Part shown: piece by piece, positions 48,680 to 59,770 of the stretch
How the letters are laid out: each line of letters starts with the position of its first letter
Numbering within the stretch: the stretch's first letter is position 1
NCBI GenBank assembly: GCA_008360975.2
Contig: CM039211.1
Span: 45,655,031 to 45,719,030 of the forward strand
Direction: 5' to 3'
DNA: 64,000 bases
DNA from: Lichenostomus cassidix
Lineage: Eukaryota > Chordata > Aves > Passeriformes > Meliphagidae
Made by a program: the position numbers and the translations under genes
Notes under the pieces: model-generated
Databases searched by the model: none
Told to the model about the DNA's origin: nothing
Seen by the model: only the letters and a program-made list of their open reading frames with translations

Positions 48680-50110
48680 TAAGAATCAGTGATGGGGGCA
48701 ACAGAGGCAACATTGTGGCTGGTGTTTAGCGCAGGTCACCTGAACAAAGGGGAGTCCATTGAAAAGACATTCTTGCTCCAGCTGCGGGAGGCATCACACT
48801 CTCAGCCTCTTGTCCTGCTGGGGATCTTCAACAACCCCAATAGCTGCTGGAAAAGTAACACACCTACCACAGCAGGTGGTGCAGGAGTGCACAGAGGAAA
48901 ACATCTTGAGCCAAGTAACAGACAGCCCTACCACAGGGAGCAAGCTACCTGCAGTCCTATGGGAAATGAGCCAGGCAATAAGTCAAGAGAAGGCCCTGAA
49001 TTTTGGGAAAGTGAACTCCAAGCTGCTCAAAGAGTTAGTCAAGAGAACTCTCTGGGAAACTGCTCTCAGGGACAAGGAAGCAAGAACAGAGCTGGCAGGG
49101 CTTTACAACATGTTTCATTGAGTTCAAGAGCTCTCAATCTCTATGTGTAAAAATCAGGAAAGGAATGCAGGAGATTGGCATAGCTGAGCTGGGACCTGCT
49201 ACTCTAAGTAAAAGGAAAGAAGGAAATGCAAAGGCTGCAAAGTGAAAGGAGTGACACGTATCCTGGGGACAGCATAAGGACATTACTCAGTTTTGTAGGG
49301 ATGGGGTCAGAAAGGCGAAGGCATATCTGGAGCTGAATTTGGCAAGGGATACAGGGAATGACAAGAAGTGTGTCTACAGGTATGTCAGCCTGGATAAAAA
49401 ATTACAAGGCTGAGCTACTCAGAAACTTTTTTGCCTCAATCTTCAGTGTTGATTTCTTTTCCCACAGCTCCTGAATGGATTAACTTCAAAGCAGGAACTG
49501 AGGGAAGATCAGGTTCAAGACAACCTGAGGAATCTGAATGTACATGAGTCTATAGGACCAGAAAAGGTGCATCCCAGGGTCATAGAATCATAGAATGGTT
49601 TGCGTTCTTTCACTAGACCAGGTTGCTCAAAGCACCATGCAGCCTGGCCTTGTTTGTTTACCTTGGTTTAGGCTGGGATTGTTTTTGTTTGTAAGTGGGC
49701 ATAGCCAGCGCTCCAGATGAGCTCTTGGCACTGGCTTTGCAAATCCCCTTCTCTCATCACACCTCTCCTGGTATGTAATCCAGAGGGAACTGACTGATGT
49801 AGTTGCCAAACCACTTTTCATGACACTTGGAAAGTTGTGGCAGTCATGTGAAATCCAAAGTAACTGGAAAAAGGAAAACATTATGTCCATTTCTAAAATG
49901 TGAAAAAGGAGGACCCTGGGAGCTGCCGGCCTGTCAGTCTCACCTCTGTGTCTGGGAGATCATGGAACAGATCATCTAGAAGCTGGACTAAGGCACATGA
50001 AAGAAGGGAGTTCACTTGAGAAAAGCAGTGCAGATTCACCAAGGGCAACTCCTGTTTGATCAGTCTAATGGCCTTCTACAAGGAAATAACTGCATCATGG
50101 ACAAAGTAAA
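48680..50110 (+). repeat. CR1 LINE ORF2 fragment, split by a later insertion
   Basis: Plus-strand translation starts inside the endonuclease: the frame 48689-49150 includes QLREASHSQPLVLLG and FNNPNSCWK, matching the APE-type endonuclease segment usually reading LVLMGDFNHPDICW; the catalytic Asp of GDFN is replaced (GIFN). It continues through the linker (frame 48759-49121: ELVKRTLWETALRDKEAR) to near 49579, is interrupted until about 49782, and resumes with the RT N-terminal part, ending near 50110 at a position before the main catalytic motifs. Frameshifts and stops make it dead. Neither the 5' nor the 3' end of a CR1 is present. Confidence 0.9.
49580..49652 (-). repeat. CR1 3'-end fragment nested in another CR1
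   Basis: Reads TCATAGAATCATAGAATGG followed almost at once by CTTTCACTAGACCAGGTTGC, the reversed CR1 tail with about 60 internal bases missing. It lies in the opposite orientation inside the ORF2 copy, whose left part stops at TGCATCCCAGGG and resumes near 49782 with GAGGGAACTGACTGATG. The remaining 49653-49781 belongs to neither copy in any way I can recognise. The nesting shows that this insertion is younger than its host. Confidence 0.85.
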
Positions 50111-52187
50111 AGCTAACTAGTTTCATATTGTAGTACACAGCCATTTTAGTTAGCCTGCCATTTCAGCTGAATCTGAAATAATTGGACAGTGGCAGCTATA
50201 CTTGTAACTCTTGTGTTGCCACAAGATTAATGTGTTGTTGGAAAATAAAAACCTGAGCTTTAATGCAATGGCTATATTTATTATCTTTGGAGAAAACTTG
50301 ACGAAAGAGAAATATCAGACCATTGAAAAAATAATAATACGCTATTTGTCTCCAAAGTTTTACTCACACTCATAACTTTATCTTCACTTCCGAACAAATT
50401 CTTCTAAGATTTTAACTTGTTTTGAAAGAGGTCATTGAGAGATTCACAAATGAGGTACACAGGGTTTTTAAATATTTTTTAAAAATACAAGGAAGTGTTG
50501 TTGCAATTATTATCTCACCCTTTCAGTTTACCCTCCAATTTTCTTATTCCCAATGTTACCTTTGTCAGCTACAGCTCAGCAGACAACTTTTTCTTAAGTA
50601 ATACTGTAATGCACACGTAGTGCAAAACATCTGCAATTGCACTTCATATGTGAAGTACTTGTAACTGATTTAGACTAGATTTTTCTGGAGCAGATTTCAT
50701 AAAAGCAGTTTTGTAGTTCCCAGTTTTGTATGGAACTAGCCATAGTAATTCCCTTTACCCCTATAGAATTTCCTGAAATGCAATATATGGTACATATATT
50801 CAAGAGAAAGTTAGTTGATACCAGTGATAAAGTTGTATCAGTTTATCTTATGCCCAAAGAAAAACTCTTTAATGATAAGAAAAATGAAGAATGATTCATG
50901 GGGAGAAATTATTACAACGTGGAAATTGAGGTTTTTGTATCTGTCTTAAAATTCTATAATATAAAGTGACAGTTTGAATATTTTTTTTACCAAACAGATT
51001 AATCAGCTGGCAGAACTATTACATTTTATGCAACTTAAGGGCCTGTATTTCTGAAAGATTGAGACGAATGTCCCTATACTGTAAATTTTGTAGAAGGGGT
51101 ATGTAAATACCAGATTCTGAAATAGTTATGCAAAACAATAATTTTTCTCTATTTATTGGAAATTGAGGCTCACATTTGGCCTGACTATTTAAATCACAAT
51201 TGTAGTCATCCAAGGGTACCTTCTTGTTGCATCAAAAGCCTTTGACATACAAATTGCCTAATCTTCTTTAGAACCTTTTAAATTTTTTGTCCCTTTGATG
51301 TTTTCAGGAATGAGTGGTGAAACAGAATATTTAGGAGAGATTTAAACATAATCCTTTCTCATGTACCATTATAAAGCAATGAAACAATTAGAAGGTAACT
51401 AGTGAGGTGAAAGGTTTCAAAATATTACAGTAAATTTTCCCCAAGAGACAGAGAAATAAAGTGCAATTATCCTTAATGATATTCAATAACCAAAACAGCA
51501 GCTTAAAATAAATATTTAAAGCTAAGTCTATATTACCAAAAGGGGAAAGAAACCTATGAAAGGAAACCTTTGATAATAATTTTTTCATGACATAAAAATA
51601 TCTCTGTTGATGAATTTTCACACAATTGAGAAAGAACCCTTCTTGCAGCATATATAAAATGATGACAGCTATTTTTGGATATGGGACCATATGAAAATCA
51701 GACATAATTTATATATTAAAAATTAAAGGAAAATATATTAGCTTAAAATATTTGGTTTTAAAAATATTAATATTAGGAATGCCTATTTCTTAACTTGTAA
51801 TTTGATTAGAATATAATTGAAAATATTGAAATGTGAAGTCATGTACATGTGTGAAACTTGGTATTTTGAAATAAATGAAAAGGGTTTGCTAAGACTTTTG
51901 AGCTCTTAATTGTTGAAGAGAGGCTTTATTTCCAGGGCTGTTCTTTCAATAAGTACCTTTCCAAACATGTTGAGACTGATATTGATTTTCTGCTTGTACA
52001 AAGAGAGAATACCAGAGGAAGAATCTACATTCTGAATTTAGCATAATTTCGAAATTGCACACTTTATTTGTTTGTAAGGATATTTTTTTTATCTCTCCTA
52101 TAGCCTATAATATGAAGTTAAAATTCCCTCAGAGGCATTTGATACTGAGTGAAAAGTTGTGACAACACAGCAATAGATCTAATAGAC

Positions 52188-52228
52188 AAATTCTAATTAA
52201 GAAATTAAAAAATTCTTAATTAGAATTT
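52188..52228. repeat. Perfect 16-bp inverted repeat with 9-nt loop
   Basis: AAATTCTAATTAAGAA (52188-52203) and its exact reverse complement (52213-52228) flank ATTAAAAAA. A second, smaller inverted repeat, CAGAATT-AA-AATTCTG (52237-52252), follows nine bases later and shares the AATTCT word, so the site may have arisen by template switching on one local sequence. Confidence 0.9.
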
Positions 52229-54432
52229 TGGAATTTCAGAATTAAAATTCTGCCTTTGATTTAACATTGCAGTAAACTAAGATGAGGAAATGTTCTTTTT
52301 AAACACTTTTCTGCAGCTGTAAATTGCACAGCTTTTTATGTTATTCATTGTTCAATAAATACAGAAGCTTGACTTCCTTCCCTCAAGCTTTTTAATTCTA
52401 TTCAGAGGTTCCTTTGCTATTTTTTGTAAGACTAAATGTTAATAACCTATACATATTGATGTGCCTTCATCCTATCTCCTGCAAAGCCCATCATTTCATG
52501 TCAGTGTATGATACCCACTGATGTATGCTTCTTTAATTTTCAGAGGTGATTTCTCAGAAAGCTTCCTAAATAGTCAGCAGCAAAAATAAATTGCACACAG
52601 ATCTTGCTTGTTTTGCAAGAAATTCAGTCATGGCTTGGTCCCCCATTCTTCTCTTGAGCTCTTCCCAAAAGCCATCTGAAAGAGGGCAATGGATTTATAG
52701 AGGTACTGAGGAGATGGGAATTCTTATGATTGTCCCACTTGGACACCTTATTCTTCAATAAAATTGAGAACTGTATAATACAGGATAAATCCTTTTTTCT
52801 TTTCCAGACACACCAATATCTGCCTTGACTGAATCCTAAATTTAAATTCAGGGGGCAGAAAGATAGCCAAAGCTACTGTGATCACTACAAAAGTATATTT
52901 TCAAGAGAATCAGTGATATATATTTGCTCCTTAAATGAAAAAAAAAAACACCCCTCTTCAACATCTTCTATGTGTATCTTATTTCTGAACATATGCTCAC
53001 GACAGTCAAGACTAATCAGGCATGATTACTCCTGAGTATCAGAGACCAATTTCCAAACACCTCCTCTTTGCTGCTTTCTGTGAATGTCCTCACTCCTTTT
53101 TTTGTGTTGCTTCTCTTAATTCAAATTAATATTTCACAAAATTTTTAAAATATTTTGTTAGGAAAGTAACTTTATATAATTCACTGTGTCTTCCTGGTGC
53201 TCTTCTAGAGATACTGTGAGGTAAAGTCCCTCCTTTACTTTACATTCAGGATTAAAAACATCCTTCAATCTTTCACTGTCACTCATGTAGTCTAAAGAAA
53301 GATTTCTGGGAGCTAAATGGTCGTTTCACAAAACAGTTGGAAAGATTGAAGCCTATCCTGTCACTTAGGCAACTAATTACACCATTATATGCTGCAATTA
53401 CAATTAAAGATTTTCAGGTGATGCAAAGCATATTCACTGCATCCTTGTTACCTCATATTTCCTTGCCAACACTCCACAGTATCATGATTTTGATAAAACA
53501 AAAACAGCTCAGGAAGCTGTATTTTTTTTCAGTAACGTCAAGAGCTTAGACATGACAGTGTAACTCCTTTTTCCCTTTATATATTAACCATGTTATCTGA
53601 AGGAGAATACACATCCTATTTGCTGAAGGTACTGTGTTTCAATTTGTCTTTGCAAAAATGTGCTGTCAGGCATTAAAAACAACACTACATTTATTGTTCA
53701 GGTCAGCAACTTTTAGTACTCAGGTTAGGCTGCTTTCTTGGATTTAAGCCAATTGGTTTCTCTCAAATTAAATTATAGCTCAAATAAATTGACAACATCC
53801 CCTTTGTACTGAAAGCTGTATTATGCAAAAAGAGGCAGTAATTTTATATGTAAAAAAACCAAACAAATTTTTTCTATAATCATAAAGAACAAAAAATCTA
53901 TACCAGTTTAGCAGGTAGGCAAGGATACTACAGTCCTCCCATGTATGTATAAATCAATTTGATAAATAGTGTGGACAAGTATTTGGAGTCCTAGAAAAAG
54001 CAAAAATACAATTATCAAAATAAGAAAATAACTGCTTAACATAAGTTGGTCCTGTTTCTCTGTCAATATTTAGTAAATCCTGCATTTGCAGATAGGTCTG
54101 TGTAAGTAATATACGACCCTTCACATGTTTTAAAAATGCCAAATCTTTCCCTGTTATTCATTAAATTGCCCAGATGAAAAAGCACATGTTACTTTGTAGG
54201 GTGTGACATTATTAGTTATAAAATTTGAAATAGTTCCAAAAGAGAGAAACTGTGAACTTGGATGCCTGATGCTTAACTTTGTCTTTATTATTGTTAGAGA
54301 AAGAATTCATTCTTAAGAGACATTAATCTAATTTTTCTAATATTGCAGCCAATACCTTCTTCAGATAACAAATATGTATGTGCAAAAGATCTTTCTCTGA
54401 CACGATCATTCTTAAGTTCTGGTTTCACAATG

Positions 54433-54446
54433 GTTTCCATAGCAAC
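54433..54446. promoter_or_regulatory. RFX X-box-like motif
   Basis: GTTTCCATAGCAAC fits the RFX-factor X-box pattern GTNRCC-N2-RGYAAC at all but one constrained position (T in place of R). It lies in a stretch of complex sequence that includes a second inverted element, TGATGT to ACATCA, some 20 bases downstream. Whether it is used is unknown; isolated matches occur by chance. Confidence 0.3.
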
Positions 54447-57400
54447 AGAGTGATGTTTTATAAACACTACATCATTGCTTCTGTTCTGAAGAGACGCAGC
54501 AGAGGTGTGAATCCATATCTGTTTTTCAACGAAAAACATCATAAACAGAAAGATGATGTAAATCCTCAATATTCAGACTAAGTTATTCTATCTGGCTTGC
54601 TATTGTTCCAAAGTCAAAATCTTTTAAACTAATAATTAAAAGACTATAGCTCAGGCAAGAAAATTTTTGTTAAGCTGATAGCATTAGAAATAATTCTGTT
54701 TTGCATAATTTGGATATGGATATGATACCAAGCTTCAGTTGTTGAAAAATATGTAAAACCTTAGTGTCAGATGTATCAGTGAGACCAAAAAACACATTTG
54801 CCACTCAAGCGGGTATAAGTACAGCTGTTGCAAAAATATAAATCAGTATATATTTCTGAAGAGAAACCTTCATTAGTTTGTTTTGGGCTTTTTTTCTTTT
54901 AATTTAACAAGGACCATTATTTTTTTGTTACTTCACAATGTTTGTCTTCGGTTATGTCTGAGCATCTCTGACATAGGCTATTTTTTTGGTTACTTGTAGT
55001 TCCACTCAAACCTGTGAAGAGATGCCACCTCTTCCATACCCTTGAACTGTATGTAACACCTAGGCTGTGTGTTAACAGCTTTACAGTCTTAAATTGCCTC
55101 TCCTGGGAACCTGTTTACTAGAAGGTAAAGAATGTGGTACAGTACACAGTCTGATAGTGGTAATAAAAAAGTCGTTTGAAAATTTGAGTCCTTTGATATT
55201 AGTATTTTGTATTTCAAATTTAGGATCACATAATTAATTTATTTCTTCAGTTAGGACTGCCTTATGTGCAAACTAATGAAGGTAACATGTGTGCTGCCAC
55301 AACGGTACTTAAATCTTATTAAGTTTAAAATTTAGTCCATATTTAGGACGTAGTCCATATTTATATCCATAGGTAGGATAAGATTTCCAATATATTTTGT
55401 AGTCTGCATTTTTTTTTCTCAAGTTTTACAATTTTGTAAATGTGGAACATTATGAAATTTTATTACTTAGCAAGAAGACATCACCTGCAATGTATAACAC
55501 TAGAATTACAAGATTGTTTAAGCAGTCATCAAATGCAATAATAAAAATAATACATTTTACATTATTTTCAATTAGAGAATAAGTTAATGTCACTTTTACA
55601 TAACAGCCCAATTGTTAGATCATTTTTGTGTGATATAAGAGCCTTTTTTTTTTTTTTCAAATTGCTGTTAAAAGAGAAACTCCAGGTTCCAAATATAGCT
55701 GTAATATCAAGTGGGAACATTCTTTTGTGGAAAAAATGCTTCTGCACAAAAAGACCCCAAGGAAACGAACAAAAAAATCAATGGATTCAAAATCCCTGGA
55801 GTTCAGAATAAAATAAATAGAGAGCCATCAGATTGCATAATCTGTTTAACTCCAAGTTTCAGTTTCTTCTCTTAATAACTTTCATAGATCTCATCTAATG
55901 AGTTGCTATAAAGAAGAAATTCTTGAACTTGTATATTGTCCTCAAAAATTTTAATTACTGCAATATGATGAAGTGTGACCCATCTTTATTTCCCACGCAA
56001 ACTTTCCAGCTGTTTGATCCCTAGTCATTGATCAGCAAGGTGTGTTAGAGATACATTCTCATAGGAAAAGGAACCAGACAAGAGATTTCCTCTGAAACTA
56101 TAAATATTGTCCTAAATTAAAAATACACTTTTGCTACCCATGTTTTTTATGATTTCCTGATGCCTGTAATGATTCATGCAACTTGATTATCAGAATATTT
56201 TAAGTTTTCTATGTTGTTTTTTTACCTTTGTTCTGTTCTTTGAGACAGGGTCAAGTCATAAGGAAGGGGCATAAAGAAGCCTCTTGTATATGGAAGGCAG
56301 GAATGTATTTGGATGTCTGGGATAAGAAAGAAAAGAAGAGAGAAATTATCAGGAAACAAATTAGAAGATAAATGATTATCTAGAATTTTGTGGGAATTAT
56401 AAGGCAAAAGTGAGGCTGGGAAAAGGGTAAGACATGCAGATCACATTCACGCCAGATTGCTATTTTATTGGTTAAATTTGTCATTCTATGAACAACTGTG
56501 ATTTCTTCAGTATTAGTATGTGACCTGTGCAATCAGAAACATGATATGAAACAAATGCCAGAAACATATTTTGATGGAATGAGTTGATAGGAGTGTTCAG
56601 AACTAAGAATGAAGAGTTTACACTGTATCTAGAACATAATACTCTATACAAAGTTAAAGTGGTTCAGTACAACATTCATTTGAGTGCAAGTGTCATATTT
56701 GGTTCTTTTCATAGGAAGTCTGAACTAGCAGAGCAAGTTTTCACCAAAACTTAATTGTGGGCCAGATGGCAATTTTGCCCTTGTTCTAGGAGACCTAAAA
56801 TCAGAAAGGCTGTTGCTGAACTAAGTCCTTGATAAGAATGTTGAGAAGAAAAAAATTATTACAAGAGTATTTAGTCCATTAATTTCCTTAAACGCCAATA
56901 TTCAAGATAGTATCTGCATTCATGAATCACAAACAACATAATTTTTTATACCAGATACAAAAGGTGGGGCTCCAAAGAGCAGTAAGACATTCATAATACC
57001 AAGAATTTGTTGGTTTTATTTTCTGAAGAAGTAGACTGAAAATCAAAATTTCAGTTTGATTGAAATCTCTTCAAATACTGCCATTCTGCCATGAATGCAG
57101 CTACCCACAGAAGAAAAGTATATTAAAGTTCTTCAGGTGCTTCACTCTGTAAAATTAGCCACAGTTAGTCAATTCCTGTTAAGTGCCTCTGCAGCACCTG
57201 TTCTTGAAATTAGCAACAGCTAAGTTGGCCAAAGTTTATGTGCAAAGGGTGTGGCAGAGAGTGTCATATTTCATGTAGTCTGAGCAGAAAGGTGTGGAAA
57301 AACAACATATTTTTTACGTGTAAGATAATAGTTCTGTGAAAGGAAATAAAATTGCATGCCATTTTGCTAGGCAAGAAGACAAAATAAGTTGTTGCAGTGA

Positions 57401-57553
57401 TTTTGTGGTATAAAAAAATATTAAGTATGACTGCTGTTAAATAAGGTGCATGCATGAGAGGCTTGTGGAGCAAATATTTTTCTGATGTTTCTACAGAACT
57501 TTTGAATTGGATTGTAAAGGGTGCCTTTACATGTGGAATTTACTATAATATAT

Positions 57554-57971
57554 TGTGGTTTAGGAGTGGTATTCTCCAATTTAGAAGTCCCACTAAAACC
57601 CCACTGCTGCTGATGTCCTTCTCACACTCCAGCTGGAAGAACAAAAGGCAAAAATCACAGATTAATATAAGAACAATTCACTGGAAACAGCAGTGAAATA
57701 CAAAACAGCAAGAGCAACAATATTAACAACAAAAGGTACAACACAAAAAATCAGTTGACACAGAAAGGCCATAACAATAAAAAAATACTGATTGTCTCTC
57801 CCCCACCAAGTTTTTTCAACTCAAAAACCCTTCTCCTCAGAAAAGAGAGAGTCCCTTTTCATCCCTCCTTGCAATGAGGTGAGGTGGTATCAAATAACAT
57901 CAGGATCCTTGCCACAGCCCCTCCATGGGCTACTGGAAAAAATTAATGCTATCCTAGCCAGAGCCAGGATA
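57554..57971 (-). repeat. 3' LTR of the ERVL-like element
   Basis: On the plus strand it starts TGTGGTTTAGGAGTGG and ends ATGCTATCCTAGCCAGAGCC followed by AGGATA. On the minus strand this gives a start close to the avian LTR type TGTCCTGGTTTCAGCTGGGA and an end ...TAAACCACA. The middle has the A-rich block AAGAACAATTCACTGGAAAC and repeated AACAA words that correspond to the R/U5 part of that LTR family. At about 418 bp it is shorter than I expect for an intact LTR, which suggests internal loss. No target-site duplication can be checked because the partner LTR is missing. Confidence 0.75.
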
Positions 57972-58129
57972 TTATTAATATTTAATAAGCCAGCCATTAT
58001 TAATCCCTTATTCTAAACCATCTACATTAGGTCCAGACCCTACACCTTCCACCTATATACTTATAAATAGATAGATATAGATTATATAGATATACACAAG
58101 CACAGATATCATTTCCACAGTCAGTGGCG

Positions 58130-58660
58130 ATCCCCTTGAGAGGTTTGTTGAAATCATTTAGACCATGACTATGGGTCCTATCCATCCTAGACATCTTCCA
58201 GGGCAGGAGGGCTGGTTTGCTGTCAGATGGTTGAAAGCTGCATCAGGCACTTGAGATTGGTGTACTTGAAGGAGTCCATCCTCATTGTCCATGGTAGTTA
58301 TGGCATGCAGTGGCAGTATCATTCAGCAACCAATATCATACAATTCGCCACTACAGGCTGTTCTCACACAAAAATTAAATCCCCTTGAGGTACACATTAT
58401 GTTTTCTCATCCCTATGTATTACCCAAGTGCACCCAGGTTTTTGAACAGAAATAATCCCACAAATGGGTTTGCCTTTGCTTGAGGCAGGACTAATCCAAA
58501 CTGTCTTCCCTACAATATTACTCATATGCACCACAGGGACTGTATCCTCTTCTACAGTCCATGGAGGTTTGGATTGGGCAGGGCCAGTTCAATTGGTAGA
58601 GCCTATAGTGTTAACTAACCAGGTGGCCTTAGCTAAATTAAATCCCAATATTTGAAGATC
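58130..58660 (-). pseudogene. ERVL-like pol 3' remnant (probable integrase C-terminal region)
   Basis: A minus-strand frame over about 58390-58660 shows LAKATWLVNT, WTGPAQSKPPWTVEEDTVPV and GKTVWISPASSKGKPICGI, which I recall from the 3' end of pol in avian ERVL copies, probably the integrase C-terminal or tail region. Stops break it towards the LTR. The assignment to integrase is an inference from position between RNase H and the 3' LTR; an env remnant is the alternative. It directly abuts the RNase H start, so most of RNase H and the integrase core have been deleted at about 58660. Confidence 0.5.
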
Positions 58661-59032
58661 CCACCTCCCATTGCTTTCAATGTGGTTGAACCATCTACTG
58701 ATACTGAGAGAGCATCACTTTTCATTTTCTGCTAGTCAATTATATGGTGGGGCCTCCTCAGAATGTGCTTCTACACTTCCTGCTCTGAAGATGGTGTGAA
58801 ATTTTTTCCTTCAGGCCACTTTATGATGAATTCCAAGATCTTGGGTTATTGAGGTTTCCTATTTGAGCTCTCTGTATGATTAGCATGATCCATGTACCAT
58901 CAGTGATGTGATATGTGAAAGTGAATTTCCCTCTGAACATCAGCCCAGCACTGGCAATTGGGATGCCAGAAGAAGGTGCCAGTCACTTATGAAGCAGATC
59001 AAGCTCCTTCATAAGCTGTCAGCATCTCTTTT
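58660..59032 (-). pseudogene. ERVL-like RT-RNase H connection and RNase H start, frameshifted
   Basis: The minus-strand translation carries several stops and frame changes but keeps, in order, short blocks typical of this part of ERVL pol: RISGLLHPS at its start, ASQLPVLG, and EEAPPYN before a degraded version of the first RNase H aspartate block (VDGS in place of TDGS). It continues the reverse-transcriptase remnant without a gap and ends where the deletion to the pol 3' part begins. Confidence 0.65.
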
Positions 59033-59765
59033 TCAGCTGGGGTGTAGCAGGCCAGAGATCCTTTGTGTTCGCCACTCCAGAACCTCAGGAGTCATTCTCA
59101 AGTCTTCTCCAGTACTTTTTCCTGAGTCTCCCGGAGACTCTGAGACTCCAGGAAACTCCCAAGACTCTGCCTCCTTGCACAGTAGGGAATATTTTTCACA
59201 TCCTGACATATTTTTCACTCTCCTGACTGGCCCAATAGCTACTCCATGAACAGTCCCCTGTTTAATTTTTCTAAAAGCTTGCTGTTGTTCAGAACTCCAC
59301 AGGAAACCATTTTTCATCCATCTCTCATGATAGAGAGGGCTTACAGTGTAACTGTGATCTGGAAGATGCATTCTCCAAAAACTCACAGTGCCTTTGGACA
59401 GCTGTGTTTCATTCTTGCTGGTTGGTGGGGACATAGCTGCTGTTTTATTGACCACATCCATTGGAATCTGACAATATCCATCCTGCCATTTTACTTTTAA
59501 AACCTGAGATTTCTGGGCAGGTCCCTTGAACTTATATTGTTTTATGGCAAATCTGGCCTTTAGAATGATTTGGATTATCTTCTCCCCTTTCTCGAAACCT
59601 TCCTCTGACATGTTCCTCCATACGATAATGCATGTGATCATCAACATACTGCATGTGATCTGGGGTCTTGCCATTCTTGGATGTATTCTGGACAAGTCCA
59701 TGAAAAATAGTGGGGTTTCATTTCCATTGTATTGCTTTTCAGTATAATTTTAATATGGCAAAATT
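59033..59765 (-). pseudogene. ERVL-like reverse-transcriptase C-terminal remnant
   Basis: The minus-strand frame 59033-59701 (222 residues) contains MSEEGFEKGEKIIQIILKA, VKWQDGYCQIPMDV, MSPPTSKNETQ and FWRMHLPDHS, the thumb and connection part of an ERVL-class reverse transcriptase. The catalytic YVDD box is still spelled out at 59637-59648 but in a different frame from this open frame, showing a frameshift just after it. After residue 165 or so the frame carries a Ser/Gly/Glu-rich stretch (near 59085-59190) not expected in the family, a likely small insertion or local duplication. N-terminal RT, protease and gag are missing. Confidence 0.75.
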
Positions 59766-59770
59766 AAGCT

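Larger units (their letters stand above)
50111..57553. other. Long unique AT-rich stretch
   Basis: No transposon or gene is recognised in more than 7 kb. Listed details are the inverted repeats at 52188-52252, a tandem TAGTCCATATTTA pair (18-bp period, 55333-55368), a T run at about 55646-55659 and an RFX-like motif at 54433-54446. Frames such as 51388-51705 and 54294-54569 (minus) or 55587-55811 (plus) carry no domain. Confidence 0.5.
57554..59770 (-). mobile_element. Decayed ERVL-like endogenous retrovirus, 5'-truncated
   Basis: The element reads on the minus strand from about 59770 down to its 3' LTR at 57554-57971. Its internal part holds, in order, the C-terminal half of an ERVL-type reverse transcriptase, the connection to RNase H, a short RNase H start, a deletion, and a final stretch resembling the end of pol. 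The 5' LTR, gag, protease and RT N-terminal half are absent. Multiple stops, frame changes and deletions show that it cannot encode working proteins. Only broad decay is described here; the family assignment rests on my recollection of avian ERVL pol and LTR sequences. Confidence 0.8.

Noticed and set aside
51388..51705. 105-codon minus frame
   Set aside because: Rich in Phe, Leu, Ile and Lys as expected from random AT-rich sequence; no domain, repeat or splice context.
55333..55368. CCATATTTAGG as an SRF CArG box within a tandem repeat
   Set aside because: The A/T core is seven bases instead of six, and the second copy loses the closing GG.
58908..59249. 113-codon plus-strand frame opposite the ERV pol remnant
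   Set aside because: The minus strand here carries recognisable ERVL pol text, so the plus frame is a shadow.
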